Source: RPQJ01 sp963754535
GTDB lineage: Bacteria; Pseudomonadota; Gammaproteobacteria; Steroidobacterales; Steroidobacteraceae
Direction: 5' to 3'
DNA length: 64,000 nucleotides
Assembly (NCBI GenBank): GCA_963754535.1
Contig: CAVWGG010000032.1
Location: 53,841-117,840 of the forward strand
Position 1 is the first letter of the stretch; every line of letters starts with the position of its first letter. A program made the position numbers and the translations under genes. Below, piece after piece: positions 49,023 through 58,508 of the stretch. The notes under the pieces were generated by a model. It saw nothing but the letters and a program-made list of their open reading frames with translations. It was not told the origin of the DNA and searched no databases.

Positions 49023-49894
49023 AGCCCACATTCATCGGTCTGGGCGGTCAGAAATGCGCCTCGTCCTGGCTCTACACGGTCTTCAATGACCATCCCGATG
49101 CTTTTGTCAGCACCCCGAAAGAACTTAACTACTTCTCGGCCGTTTATGACCGCGGGCATCAATGGTACGAGAGTCACTTCACCGCCGGCGCCGGTCGTGC
49201 GGCGGTGGGCGAGATCTCGCCATCGTACCTGCCGGATCGAGACGCGCCAGCACGCGCGCACGCGTACAACCCCGACTTTCGCATTCTCGTTGCGCTGCGC
49301 GACCCAGTGGAGCGGGCCTACTCCAACCATCTGCATAACATCCGGCTGGGCTATTACCAGGGCGCCGACCTTTCCTTCGAAGCCGGACTCGCCAACAATC
49401 CGATGTACGTCGAGCAGTCGCGATACGCAAAGCATCTGCGTGCCTGGCTCGAATATTTTCCACCGGAACAGATGCTGATCGTGCTGCAAGAGGAAATCGC
49501 AGCGGACCCGCAGGCCCAGGCTCGTCGAGTCTACGAGTTTCTCGGTATCTCCAGCGATCATGTATCGGACTTCGTCGGCAAGCGTTCCAACGACAGCTAT
49601 CTGCCGAAGTCGCGCCGCCGGGAACAATTCATACGCGACGTCGGCGCGTGGACGCGTCGAGCGGGACTCGGGTGGGTCGATCGCAGCCTGCGGGAACTGG
49701 GCGTCGTGTCAGCCATCCATGGCAAGAATCGCCTGGATATTCGTGAGATCGTGCCGCCGATAGACGACGCGACGCGGGCCACACTCATCGAAATCCTCGG
49801 GCCGGACACGCTTGCGCTCGCAACGCTCATGGGCCGGCAAGAATTGCCGTGGAGGACCTGGGTGCATGCCACGCGGACAAATTCCGATGAGTGA
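49019..49894 (+). CDS. Sulfotransferase family protein 2
   Basis: 291 residues, intact. MKPTFIGLGGQKCASSWLYTV is the 5' PAPS loop (with KCASSW in place of RSGTTW). FRILVALRDPVERAYSNHLHN is the 3'-phosphate site. It resembles the heparan-sulfate type sulfotransferases (family Sulfotransfer_1/3). PKELNYFS matches the acceptor-side motif. Its ATG overlaps the GT4 stop; the stop overlaps the next GT4 start. Confidence 0.9.
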   Translation: MKPTFIGLGGQKCASSWLYTVFNDHPDAFVSTPKELNYFSAVYDRGHQWYESHFTAGAGRAAVGEISPSYLPDRDAPARAHAYNPDFRILVALRDPVERAYSNHLHNIRLGYYQGADLSFEAGLANNPMYVEQSRYAKHLRAWLEYFPPEQMLIVLQEEIAADPQAQARRVYEFLGISSDHVSDFVGKRSNDSYLPKSRRREQFIRDVGAWTRRAGLGWVDRSLRELGVVSAIHGKNRLDIREIVPPIDDATRATLIEILGPDTLALATLMGRQELPWRTWVHATRTNSDE

Positions 49895-51123
49895 CCGCAA
49901 GATCCGCATGTTGTTCTTTCCACGTGAAACGTTCCCGACGGACAGGGTTCGCCTCAACACGCTATTTGGCCGCGAATTGCTCGGCCGCGGTCACGCCATC
50001 GACATTGTCATGCAAGCCAGTGAGACTCCAGTGTTCGCGTCGGCCGTCACGATTGGTCAGGTCGCAGTGTTTGGGTTGGCGCCACCGATACCGGCGACGA
50101 CGTTCGTTCATCGCGCGCGGAAGAATCTTCTGGACATCTGGCACGACCTTCGCTGGCTTGATGCGCGCCACGTCAGAAGGAATACGACAGCATTCTGGTC
50201 AGCGACAAGTACCTGCTCGCCGCAATCGCTAGCGTTGTCGCACGGTTACGCGGCATGAAGTTCTTCTTCTGGCTGACTTTCCCATATCATGAGGCCGACG
50301 CGACGCTTGGGCAGCGAACGTATCGCACGGAATCCTCGCCTCGTGCTTCTGCGTGGATTCATCACGAAGGTCGTGCTGTACCGATGGATACTTCCTCTCA
50401 GCCATCACGTATTTGTCCAGAGCAGTCGGATGGCGGACGATTTCATCGCCAGAGGCACGATAAGCGGAAATTGACACCAATCGTCACCGGTATCGATCTT
50501 GCCCAAGTGCCGCCTCGGACCCGCCCGCCGGAACGATCACGCTCGCAAACGTTGACGGTCGGGTATCTTGGCACTTTGGTGCCCGAGCGGCGCCTCGAGG
50601 TTCTGGTCGACATGCTTGCGGAGTTAAACGAGCGCGGACTGCATGCAAAGCTTCTGCTGATTGGCGACGGAGCAAGACCCGAAGACCGGCGCTCCCTGCA
50701 GGAGCGCGCCAGGATGGTCGGTGTCGAATCTCAACTGGAGATTACAGGCTTCCTGCCACGCCGTGACGCACTGGCACTCGATATGCACCGCGGATGTTTG
50801 CATTTCGCCATTCCACCCTTCGCCAATCCTCGACGTGGCATCACCGACCAAATTGATCGAGTACATGGCTCTAGGGCTACCGGTCGTGGCCAATGCTCAC
50901 CCGGACCAGAGCCTCAGTACTTCGCGAAAGCCGCGCCGGCGTTTGCGTTCCCTGGGGCGCGCGACACTTTGCACGTGCCGTGCACTGGCTGGCAAGACGC
51001 AGCGATGATGAGTTGATCGCGATGGCATCGCGAGGCCGTGAATGGGTTGCCGCCAACCGAACCTACTCCAGAATCGCAGACGCTTTCGAGGATGCCTGCG
51101 TCCGGACTTTACATAGCCAATAG
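49887..51123 (+). CDS. GT4 glycosyltransferase 4 (at least five frameshifts)
   Basis: From ATG 49887 (MSDRKIRMLFFPRETFPTDRV) the frame changes near 50175, 50290, 50475, 50790 and 50930. Pieces include VLYRWILPLSHHVFVQSSRMA, TVGYLGTLVPERRLEVLVDM, LLLIGDGARPEDRRSL and PTKLIEYMALGLPVVAN, with the EYMALGLPV donor-binding motif, and the end RIADAFEDACVRTLHSQ. Family GT4. This is the most damaged gene of the window, and true decay cannot be excluded. Confidence 0.75.
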
Positions 51124-51392
51124 CTCGAGATTGCCGATGTTACCGATGCCAACTGCTCCTGAACGCAATGCGAACGGCCAATTCCGTGACGAATGCCTGC
51201 TATTCGTCACTCGAGCACTTGTGCGGTGGCATCTAGGGGTCTAGTACGTGCCAAGTTGTGACTGTTATCGCAAGCCTTCACGGTAATCGCGCCTATCCTT
51301 CAGGTAGGGCCGTACCTCCAGCGGACATGGCGACATATTGGAGCGACACTTTTCAGGAATTTGCACAGTCCCAGTGCATCGGAGCTCTCAGA

Positions 51393-52466
51393 ATGGCAAG
51401 ACTCACTGTTTCTCTTCCAGGACTCCTTACAGCAGTCGTGGGAATCTGCGCGATGTCTTCCCTGGCACTCGCAGCGACCCCGCCGCTTCCTCCTGCAAAT
51501 CTGTGTGTTGACAACAACTGCACTGCGACTGCTCCATCCGGCAGTTTCATTAAATGGCACCCAGGTCATGGCTTGAAGACACAAGGGTACGACTCAGCAT
51601 CGATTGCGAGTCAACTCACCAAGGTCAATGATAGCCCGTATATCACTTTCGCCAAGATTCACTATCAGTGGGGCGACTTGGAGACATCGAAGGGCGTCTA
51701 CGATTTCTCGGCAATACGTAAGCACTACGACTACTTGGCCGCTCGCGGGAAGCGAATGATCATTGCAATCGATGACAAGAAATTTGCCACGACCAATCCC
51801 GATGGCTTGGTACCGGCTTACCTATCGAGCGATGCTGTCCCGTCGAACAACGGATTCGTCGCGGCAACTTGGCGCGCGAACGTCATGGACCGCTACATCG
51901 CACTTCTCGACGCCATAGCCAAGCAATTTGATGATGAGCCGTACTTTGAAGGCGTCGCTACGCAGGAAAGCGTGCCCAGTTTTGGCGGTGTCGATGCACC
52001 TGCTGATTACAGTGCGGGCGCTCTCGCGACGCAGCGCAAACGTTTCGTGACTGCGGCGACACAATCGTATAAGCACACGAATGTCTTCTCGATGGTAAAC
52101 TTTTTGGGCGGCTTCGAGGCCGACGTGATCGCTCAGGCCTATGACTCCCGTGCTGGGACGGGCGGTCCAGACGTACTTCGGAAGAATATGACGACTGGCC
52201 AAGAAGTCATGTACGGGGTCAGTGGGGGTGTCGATTATCGCGGCAAGATGCCAATTCATTTCGTCGCATCCACACCAACCTTTGATTACGGGGACGCACG
52301 CGCCGTATACGACGATTCATTCAAGAACAAGACCACCCATCTCGCGTGGGTTTCGACAGACAGCACTGTCTCCTGGAATTCAATCCTCAGCGTACTTAGT
52401 GCCGAGGGTGGCCGCATCTATAGCAACTGCCCCACTAACTATAATGGCGCCTGCGATACGAAATAA
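51393..52466 (+). CDS. Secreted TIM-barrel (glycosidase-like) protein
   Basis: 357 residues from ATG 51393 (GGAG 8 nt upstream). A signal peptide (GLLTAVVGICAMSSLALA) precedes an N-terminal Cys pair (LCVDNNCTA) and a barrel-like sequence. ITFAKIHYQWGDLETSKGVYDFSAI with AARGKRMIIAIDD is the beta1-beta2 pattern of clan GH-A glycosidases; GVATQES could hold the acid/base Glu. A polysaccharide-trimming hydrolase, as PslG does for Psl, is a fair guess but no family is certain. Base composition is less GC-rich than upstream genes. Confidence 0.65.
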   Translation: MARLTVSLPGLLTAVVGICAMSSLALAATPPLPPANLCVDNNCTATAPSGSFIKWHPGHGLKTQGYDSASIASQLTKVNDSPYITFAKIHYQWGDLETSKGVYDFSAIRKHYDYLAARGKRMIIAIDDKKFATTNPDGLVPAYLSSDAVPSNNGFVAATWRANVMDRYIALLDAIAKQFDDEPYFEGVATQESVPSFGGVDAPADYSAGALATQRKRFVTAATQSYKHTNVFSMVNFLGGFEADVIAQAYDSRAGTGGPDVLRKNMTTGQEVMYGVSGGVDYRGKMPIHFVASTPTFDYGDARAVYDDSFKNKTTHLAWVSTDSTVSWNSILSVLSAEGGRIYSNCPTNYNGACDTK

Positions 52467-52778
52467 GTGCGGAAGCGACAGTCTGTCACTGCGCGGGCGC
52501 CGCAATTGTTCGGCCTGGCTGAATCTGTATCCCCCGGCGGTGGCGCGCGTTGCTGCCGGGGCACGGATTGCCGCTGCAATTATTCCTGACGAGTTGAGAT
52601 CCAGCTTTTGCGGAATACCTGTTTTGACTGCTTAGCCATTAGGATCAACTCGCTTGCGGCGATACTGGCCTGTGCATACGGTGACGTGTGGTTGCCAACA
52701 AGACACGCCACAGAGACGCTACTGTATGGCCGTTAAGCCACTGGAAAACGATTCATTGATTCAACAGAAGCTTTGCAA
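52467..52778. other. Intergenic region without a supported gene
   Basis: 312 nt between the barrel protein and sulfotransferase 3. A frame of 60 or so residues crosses it but has no recognisable features. AT-rich just before the sulfotransferase, where a promoter is likely. Confidence 0.45.
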
Positions 52779-53594
52779 ATGCTCCCTAACTTCGTAGTAA
52801 TCGGCGCCCCAAGATCTGGTACCACATGGATTCACGAGAACCTTCGGCGGCATCCAGAGGTTTTCGTACCAAGCGTCAAGGAGGTACACTTTTTCGACCG
52901 GCACTACGAGCGTGGCATAGCCTATTACGAGTCTTTCTTTTCCAACTGGTCCGGTCAGCCTGCAGTTGGTGAAACAACGCCAGCGTACCTGCATGGCGCC
53001 TACTCTTCTCAGGACATACCGACCCTGATGAAGCAACACCTGCCGGATGCCAAGCTCATTGCCTGCCTCCGAGATCCTACAGAACGCGCATATTCAAGGT
53101 TCTGGAATTCAAAAGCGGAATACGACAAGAACGCAACGCTGACCTTCGAGCAAAAACTTATCGACCGACCGGAGTTTATTGCCGAAGGATTTTATTTTGA
53201 TCAGCTGAGTCGATTCTACGGTCTGTTTCCGAGAGATAACATCTTGGTGACGCTGTACGACGACTTGCATGCCGATCCCGTAGCATTCATGCAATCGCTC
53301 TACAGATTCCTCGGCGTCGACACGTCGTTCGACGCCGGTTTACGCGATATTCGAGTTAACGCGGCGGCGGGAAAGAAGCGACTTGCCAAGTCTCGCGTTC
53401 TGTGGGGCGCTAGCAAGCTGTTGACGCATCTTGGAATGCATACAGCTGCGGAGAGCCTGCGACGCGACAATCGCGTCGAAATGCCACCGATGAATCAGCA
53501 GACCCGGGACCACCTCAATAATGTTTACGGGACACACAATCGCAAGCTTGAGCAGTTGATTGGTCGTGACCTCTCGCAATGGGGGCGCTGCTAG
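52779..53594 (+). CDS. Sulfotransferase family protein 3
   Basis: 271 residues from ATG 52779; a TTG two codons earlier is an alternative. MLPNFVVIGAPRSGTTWIHEN is a textbook 5' PAPS loop; DAKLIACLRDPTERAYSRFWN is the 3'-phosphate site, and VKEVHFFDRHYERG the acceptor side. Complete and intact. Noticeably low in GC compared with sulfotransferase 2, which suggests a separate origin. Confidence 0.92.
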   Translation: MLPNFVVIGAPRSGTTWIHENLRRHPEVFVPSVKEVHFFDRHYERGIAYYESFFSNWSGQPAVGETTPAYLHGAYSSQDIPTLMKQHLPDAKLIACLRDPTERAYSRFWNSKAEYDKNATLTFEQKLIDRPEFIAEGFYFDQLSRFYGLFPRDNILVTLYDDLHADPVAFMQSLYRFLGVDTSFDAGLRDIRVNAAAGKKRLAKSRVLWGASKLLTHLGMHTAAESLRRDNRVEMPPMNQQTRDHLNNVYGTHNRKLEQLIGRDLSQWGRC

Positions 53595-53657
53595 CGGGCA
53601 CAGTTTTGAACCGCGTCGGCTTTCCCGAAGACTTCAACCTGAGAGAGGATGGAGTCT

Positions 53658-53777
53658 ATGGCAACACAGAAGCGGTATTCAACGGAAGTCAGGGAGCGTG
53701 CCGTGCGGCTGGTCCTGGAGCAACAGGGCGACCTCGGCGGTGTCAGCCCGGAGACCTTCGAGAGTGCCTCAAAATGA
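53658..53777 (+). pseudogene. IS3-family transposase OrfA remnant
   Basis: The 39-codon frame starts MATQKRYSTEVRERAVRLVL, typical of IS3-family OrfA N-termini. It breaks after LEQQGD, before the helix-turn-helix would be complete, and ends SASK. No OrfB or matching terminal repeat is present. It sits in the less GC-rich island between the plus- and minus-strand parts of the locus. Confidence 0.75.
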
Positions 53778-53812
53778 GGCTCGGAACTGTCCCCCATAGC
53801 GAGGGAAGTCCA

Positions 53813-54652
53813 CTATTGCCTGGTGGCACGAAGCACAATTGATAGGCAGTCTAGATTCGGGTCATCCTGAAATCGCTGATGCACGCCTCTGCCAGCCGTT
53901 TCCTGAACTTTTGACGGCGTAATCGTGACTTCTGCCCACCCGTTGGCCTCGAAAATTCGACGATATTCAATTGGTCTGACCCTATTGGGCTGACCCGGAA
54001 AATAGAAGGCGCGATACAGCCACTCTGGATAACGATAGATATTGTTCGGGTCGACCTCGCGAATCCATCGGGAGTGAGTTTGAAGATCGATTACCGCACA
54101 GATAGTTCCGCCCGGCCTTACAACGCGGGAGAGTTGGCGGACAGTCGCCTCTACATCGTCGAAATGCTCGAAGGCGGCGTTCGACAGGACAACGTCGATG
54201 CTGCTCCCCGGGATCTCGGCTGCAATATCGAAATCGCTGCGAGCGATATATCGAAGTCGACCATCTCGTATTGCGTCCGCAACAATGGGGACTGGATATC
54301 GCTCTCGGAATCTTAGATAAAACGCTTCCGGTACTGACTCCGCCAAATTATGCCGATCAACTGCGCTGTACTTCGATGCACCGCTCGCCAGCAGATAAAG
54401 TCCCGCCCCTAGATCCGAGCCTGGACCGAGTTCAAGTACATGTTGACCGACGATTTTGATGGGCTGCTTGAGCCAGGTCTCCACGATTGAGACATCGTAG
54501 TCAATACAGCGATCGACCTCGTGGATTGAGAACGGTTTGGGTGTTTTATATCCCGCGATCAGATTTTTTATCTTTGCGAGCAAGAGGAAGGCAATTCCTG
54601 CGACGAAAAGGAGTGCCTCACGCCCGACGCGTGCCTGACTTCGATCGTTCAA
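53813..54652 (-). CDS. Class I SAM-dependent methyltransferase
   Basis: About 279 residues. Motif I is VLELGPGSDLGAGLYLL, motif II/III the SSIDVVLSNAAFEHFDD and VVRPGGTICAVIDL segments. A hydrophobic segment near the N-terminus (REALLFVAGIAFLLLAKI) may bind the membrane. The TTG at 54652 overlaps the TGA of wzy (TTGA) and is the likely start; the frame open to 54814 lies within wzy. Probably methylates a sugar or lipid-linked intermediate. Confidence 0.8.
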   Translation of the reverse strand: MNDRSQARVGREALLFVAGIAFLLLAKIKNLIAGYKTPKPFSIHEVDRCIDYDVSIVETWLKQPIKIVGQHVLELGPGSDLGAGLYLLASGASKYSAVDRHNLAESVPEAFYLRFRERYPVPIVADAIRDGRLRYIARSDFDIAAEIPGSSIDVVLSNAAFEHFDDVEATVRQLSRVVRPGGTICAVIDLQTHSRWIREVDPNNIYRYPEWLYRAFYFPGQPNRVRPIEYRRIFEANGWAEVTITPSKVQETAGRGVHQRFQDDPNLDCLSIVLRATRQ

Positions 54653-55971
54653 TGCGCCGCCCTGTTCGACATTAGCTCGTGACTCCCATGGCGCCTCATC
54701 CGCGCTGCGACAACCAGCCCCGAGAAATACCAAAAGAGGTAGGAAAGAGACGTTTGAAGAATAATATCTTTGTATACGATCGAAAGTCCCATGACTACAG
54801 TCACGCCTACCCACGCCGCCGCGAGTGACGTAACGATGTCGTCACGCTGCCTGGCGACAACCCTGCAGTCTTGCCAGACAAGCCACATCAGCGCGTAGAC
54901 GAGGCCGACACCGAGAATCCCGAGCTCCAGCAGTAGACGTGCGAACGACGTAGTAAGGAATGGCGCAAATAGCTTATATCGCTCCCCGACGAAGCCGTGT
55001 CCAAGCCTTGATTCGGACACGTTTCCGATTCCAAACCCAAAGACGGCTTGAGCCGGCTCGGCCATCAGATGGCGAATGGGAACGACGATAGAGTCAACCC
55101 TTCCCGCTGTCTTAGTTGCACCAACGTCGTCCTTTTTCCACAGATAAGCCTCCAACCGCGCCGGATCCGAAAGCATTTCGCCAAGCGGCACGGAGTATTG
55201 TCGCTCCGCATTGAAGTAATCGTACACGGGAAAGAACACCGCCACGAAGGCGGCGAGAAGTCCTGAGGCCATCACGATTACCCTGACCCTGCGGCCGGGC
55301 TCTGCTGCTGCCAGGAACGCAAACAGCAAACCGATGGGCAGCAGAAACAAGGTTGCTTTCGTCTCGTTGATCATCGTCGGCAGCAGCAGCAACGTGAACA
55401 AGAGGAGAAACTGCCAGGCCCGAAGGTGTTTGCGCACGAAAAGCGCAGCCAAGACACACATCCCGCAGATCAGGAATATGGACATGACCGATGAAATTCC
55501 CAGCGTCCCGCTGGTGAAATCGCCGGTCGCCTTGTCTTGCTGCATGCTGGTCATGCGCTGTTGAATTGAAAATGGCACTTGCATAAGCGCAACCACCAGC
55601 AACGCCCGCAGTTGAGCCGCCACCTGCTCGTTCGAGAATGCATAGACCGCCGGCACCAGGAACCAAGGGATGGCGCGCAGGTAGGTCCGGATTCCCGCGA
55701 AGACAGGGCCTGAATCGACGCCGTTGACCAGAATCCCGCAAATGATCGTGATGACCAACGCACCGAAAACAATCCAGTACTGCGGCCTAACGAATTGAAA
55801 GCGATTCCGTGTGCCAAGCATGATCACAACAATGATCGCCGCCAGGCCGAACAGTTCGGGCAGGTATTGCGTGCCGCCCGGCAGGTACGCCCACCGTCCC
55901 CAGTGATCTCCCTGTGTAAAGAATTCAAATGTCGTCACGACGACGAACATTGCCAGGGTCAGCTTCTGCAT
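54649..55971 (-). CDS. O-antigen polymerase/ligase-like protein (Wzy candidate)
   Basis: 440 residues with about ten to twelve membrane helices and a large periplasmic loop (about residues 260-350, GRVDSIVVPIRHLMAEPAQAVFGFGIGN), the topology of Wzy_C/O-antigen ligase proteins. The GFGIGN motif in the loop is common in Wzy polymerases. Placed between wzx and a methyltransferase, it is the polymerase candidate of the cluster. GC content is lower than for wzx. Confidence 0.8.
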   Translation of the reverse strand: MQKLTLAMFVVVTTFEFFTQGDHWGRWAYLPGGTQYLPELFGLAAIIVVIMLGTRNRFQFVRPQYWIVFGALVITIICGILVNGVDSGPVFAGIRTYLRAIPWFLVPAVYAFSNEQVAAQLRALLVVALMQVPFSIQQRMTSMQQDKATGDFTSGTLGISSVMSIFLICGMCVLAALFVRKHLRAWQFLLLFTLLLLPTMINETKATLFLLPIGLLFAFLAAAEPGRRVRVIVMASGLLAAFVAVFFPVYDYFNAERQYSVPLGEMLSDPARLEAYLWKKDDVGATKTAGRVDSIVVPIRHLMAEPAQAVFGFGIGNVSESRLGHGFVGERYKLFAPFLTTSFARLLLELGILGVGLVYALMWLVWQDCRVVARQRDDIVTSLAAAWVGVTVVMGLSIVYKDIILQTSLSYLFWYFSGLVVAARMRRHGSHELMSNRAAH

Positions 55972-55987
55972 GGATTACTCGATTTCT

Positions 55988-57550
55988 TCACTGGTCACCA
56001 GATGCCGCCTCCCGGCGACGAAGCAGCCCGAGGCGACGGAGGATCTTCGCCTCCTTGCCGCTGAGCACGTTTGCCAGGATGGATCGGTCGCCGTCCGAAA
56101 TCGCGGGTCCGCGCACATGGAGCAGCGAGGCCAGAGCAACGACAATTACCCCGACGCAGAGGTTAACGACTGGCGCACTGTCAATGACCGAACTGATCGC
56201 CCGGCAGATCAGCACCACGCCACACCACAGTAGGCCACTCACCAGGATCGCGGCACCCGCATTGGTCCAACGCGCCCGTCGTCGCACGAACCACCAGATA
56301 AAGGCGTTCTTCAACGCTTGGGCGGTGCCACTAGCAATGGCAGCGCCATACACGCCGGCGACCGGCAGCAGCGCCAGCAATGCAATCACATTATAAATAC
56401 CGAACACCTTACTGGTCAGGAGTACGCCAGCCTTCTCCTCGTACTGGGCGACCAGCGTGACCGGAGTCCCCACCAGGTTCAGGGTCGCAAAGCCGGCGAT
56501 GACGGGCAGCATCCAGGAGTCCTCGACGAACTTGCCACCGAACACCACCTGGACGATTTCAGCGTGGTAGGCGGTCACGAACGCGAGAATCGGCCATTGC
56601 AAAGCCAGATTGAGGTTCATGAGCAGTGAAAAGTACTGGGGCAACTTTCGATCCGCCTCGGCGGCCGGCACCGCGAAGAACAGCGGCTGCACCACGTTTT
56701 CGAACAGATTGATTGGCAGCACGCCCCGCGCCATCTCGTTGAGGCGGGTATAAAAGGAATAGATGCCGACGGACACAGGATCGATGATCGCCGCGATGAA
56801 GAAGTTGTCCGTCTTCGTCGTCAGCATCAACGTTCCGGCATCGTTGAAATTGTTGTATATCCCGTAGCGCAGCAGCCGGCGACGCTCTTCCGGATCGGGC
56901 CGGTAACTTGCAGCCGCAATTTTGTCGGCGCAATGCCTGCGATAGGCGCGAAACATGAAGGCGTAGGCAACGCCGAATGCGAGCGTCTCCGCAAGTATGA
57001 CGTTGTCGATCGTCATGGCATGGTTCCATGCCAGGAGTCCGTACGCGATCAACTTGATCACCGACAGCACCGCCAGCGACCCCACGCTGTAGCGATGCAG
57101 CATGTTCCCGGCCAGTGAGATCTGCAGGATGCGCGCTTGGAAATACAGCAGCACGAGCAGGCAGAAGAGCACGAACTCCGCACGGTAGGGTTGCAACTTG
57201 AACAGCGGGGCCGCGTAATTCCAGCCGAGCAAGATCACGCTGAGCAGGATCACATTAGTGCCGAAGCGCGCCGATGCCACGAACCGCACCAACCATGCGG
57301 CGGCGCTTCGATTACCCGCCCTGAGGTATTCCGGCTGATAGCGACGCAGCGTCTGTTCGAGCCCCAGCGAGGCGAACGTGCTGATGACTGGGATGAACGA
57401 GTACAGCAGGCTGAAGACGCCGAAGTCTTCCTTGGTCATGCCCCGGACCATGACCACATAGCCCAGGATCGTCGCCACCTGCGAGATCGCCCGGTAGGTC
57501 ACCGTATCGATCAGCGCGCGACGGGCCCGGCCGCGGGTGTAAAGCGCCAT
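55988..57550 (-). CDS. Wzx-type oligosaccharide flippase
   Basis: 520 residues, twelve to fourteen membrane helices, MATE/PST fold. The N-terminal pattern YRAISQVATILGYVVMVRGMTKEDFGVFSLLY is typical of polysaccharide flippases. It moves undecaprenyl-linked repeat units to the periplasmic face. It is intact and 16 nt upstream of wzy, downstream of the tyrosine kinase across a hairpin. Confidence 0.9.
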   Translation of the reverse strand: MALYTRGRARRALIDTVTYRAISQVATILGYVVMVRGMTKEDFGVFSLLYSFIPVISTFASLGLEQTLRRYQPEYLRAGNRSAAAWLVRFVASARFGTNVILLSVILLGWNYAAPLFKLQPYRAEFVLFCLLVLLYFQARILQISLAGNMLHRYSVGSLAVLSVIKLIAYGLLAWNHAMTIDNVILAETLAFGVAYAFMFRAYRRHCADKIAAASYRPDPEERRRLLRYGIYNNFNDAGTLMLTTKTDNFFIAAIIDPVSVGIYSFYTRLNEMARGVLPINLFENVVQPLFFAVPAAEADRKLPQYFSLLMNLNLALQWPILAFVTAYHAEIVQVVFGGKFVEDSWMLPVIAGFATLNLVGTPVTLVAQYEEKAGVLLTSKVFGIYNVIALLALLPVAGVYGAAIASGTAQALKNAFIWWFVRRRARWTNAGAAILVSGLLWCGVVLICRAISSVIDSAPVVNLCVGVIVVALASLLHVRGPAISDGDRSILANVLSGKEAKILRRLGLLRRREAASGDQ

Positions 57551-57588
57551 GGATTGCCTAGCCAGGTCTATGGACGGTTTTGCTCAAA

Positions 57589-57616
57589 GGGCCCCGCTGG
57601 GTCTCGGCGCGGGCCC
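57589..57616 (-). terminator. GC-rich hairpin between tyrosine kinase and flippase genes
   Basis: GGGCCC(C)GC pairs with GCGGGCCC around a 10-nt loop; on the minus strand it is followed by TTTGAGC. A leaky terminator that lowers wzx-wzy expression is possible. Confidence 0.45.
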
Positions 57617-57623
57617 ACCGGCT

Positions 57624-58496
57624 CTAGTAGCCGTAGTAACCCGCGTGCGCCACGTCGCCTGATCGATTCATGATGATGCCCGCGACCGCAAAGTCGCCCA
57701 GCACGTCGACCGCCTTGGCAAGGCTGTCACGGCGAGTGATGCCCTCGGACACGACGAGGAACATGGCATCCATCCGGGGCGCGACGACCAGCGCCTCGTC
57801 CGTGCTGAGCACGGGTGGCAGGTCCGCAAGAATGAGGGCGCCCGGCGATCGCCGTTGGATATGCTGAATCAGGTCGTCCAGCCGAGGGGTCGCGAGCAAT
57901 TCCGAAGCTCCCTGAACCGGATCGCGATTGCCCGCAATCACCAGGTTTTCGACACTCGTCGCAAACAACACGCTCTCGGGCACCGCGTCGTCCGTAAAGA
58001 ACTGCGACAAGGCCCGCGGCGGCTGGACGCCGACACTCTCGAAAGCACTGGGATTGCGCATGTCCAGGTCCAACAGGTACACCATCCGCTGCTTTTCCCG
58101 CGCGATGCTGATCGCGAGATTTACCGTGGTCACCGTCTTGCCCTCGCCGGCGCCCGGGCTGCTGATTCCGATGCACGACCAGTTGCTGCCCTTGAACCGG
58201 TGCAGGACCCGGCTGCGCATCAACCGATAGGCCGCGGCCGCCTGTGCGGATTCTGCCAACTGCTCGCTGGTAAAGAGGATCTTGTGCTGCAGGCAGGCCG
58301 CACTGTCGAACTCGACTCGCCCAAGATCCGGGTAATAGACGGGAGCCGCCGACTCGGCCGGTAACGGCTCCCTGACGATGGCAAAGGCGCCTGTTTCATC
58401 GCGCGCCGCCTGTGCTCGCTCGGCACGCGCGGACGAGCCGCCCTCCCGCGTCTTTCGCAACAGCTTGGCCCGCTCGAGGGCGTCCTGGATCGTCAT
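57624..58496 (-). CDS. Polysaccharide biosynthesis tyrosine kinase (CpsD/EpsG-like)
   Basis: 290 residues. A Walker A with CIGISSPGAGEGKTVTTVNLA, Walker A' LLDLDMRNPSAF and Walker B ALILADLPP define a BY-kinase. The C-terminus AHAGYYGY holds three tyrosines that could be autophosphorylated. It is cytoplasmic and lacks the transmembrane part of Wzc; the chain-length protein encoded 12 nt upstream supplies that. Cyclic phosphorylation would control chain length and export. Confidence 0.9.
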   Translation of the reverse strand: MTIQDALERAKLLRKTREGGSSARAERAQAARDETGAFAIVREPLPAESAAPVYYPDLGRVEFDSAACLQHKILFTSEQLAESAQAAAAYRLMRSRVLHRFKGSNWSCIGISSPGAGEGKTVTTVNLAISIAREKQRMVYLLDLDMRNPSAFESVGVQPPRALSQFFTDDAVPESVLFATSVENLVIAGNRDPVQGASELLATPRLDDLIQHIQRRSPGALILADLPPVLSTDEALVVAPRMDAMFLVVSEGITRRDSLAKAVDVLGDFAVAGIIMNRSGDVAHAGYYGY

Positions 58497-58508
58497 CGCA
58501 TCACCCCG

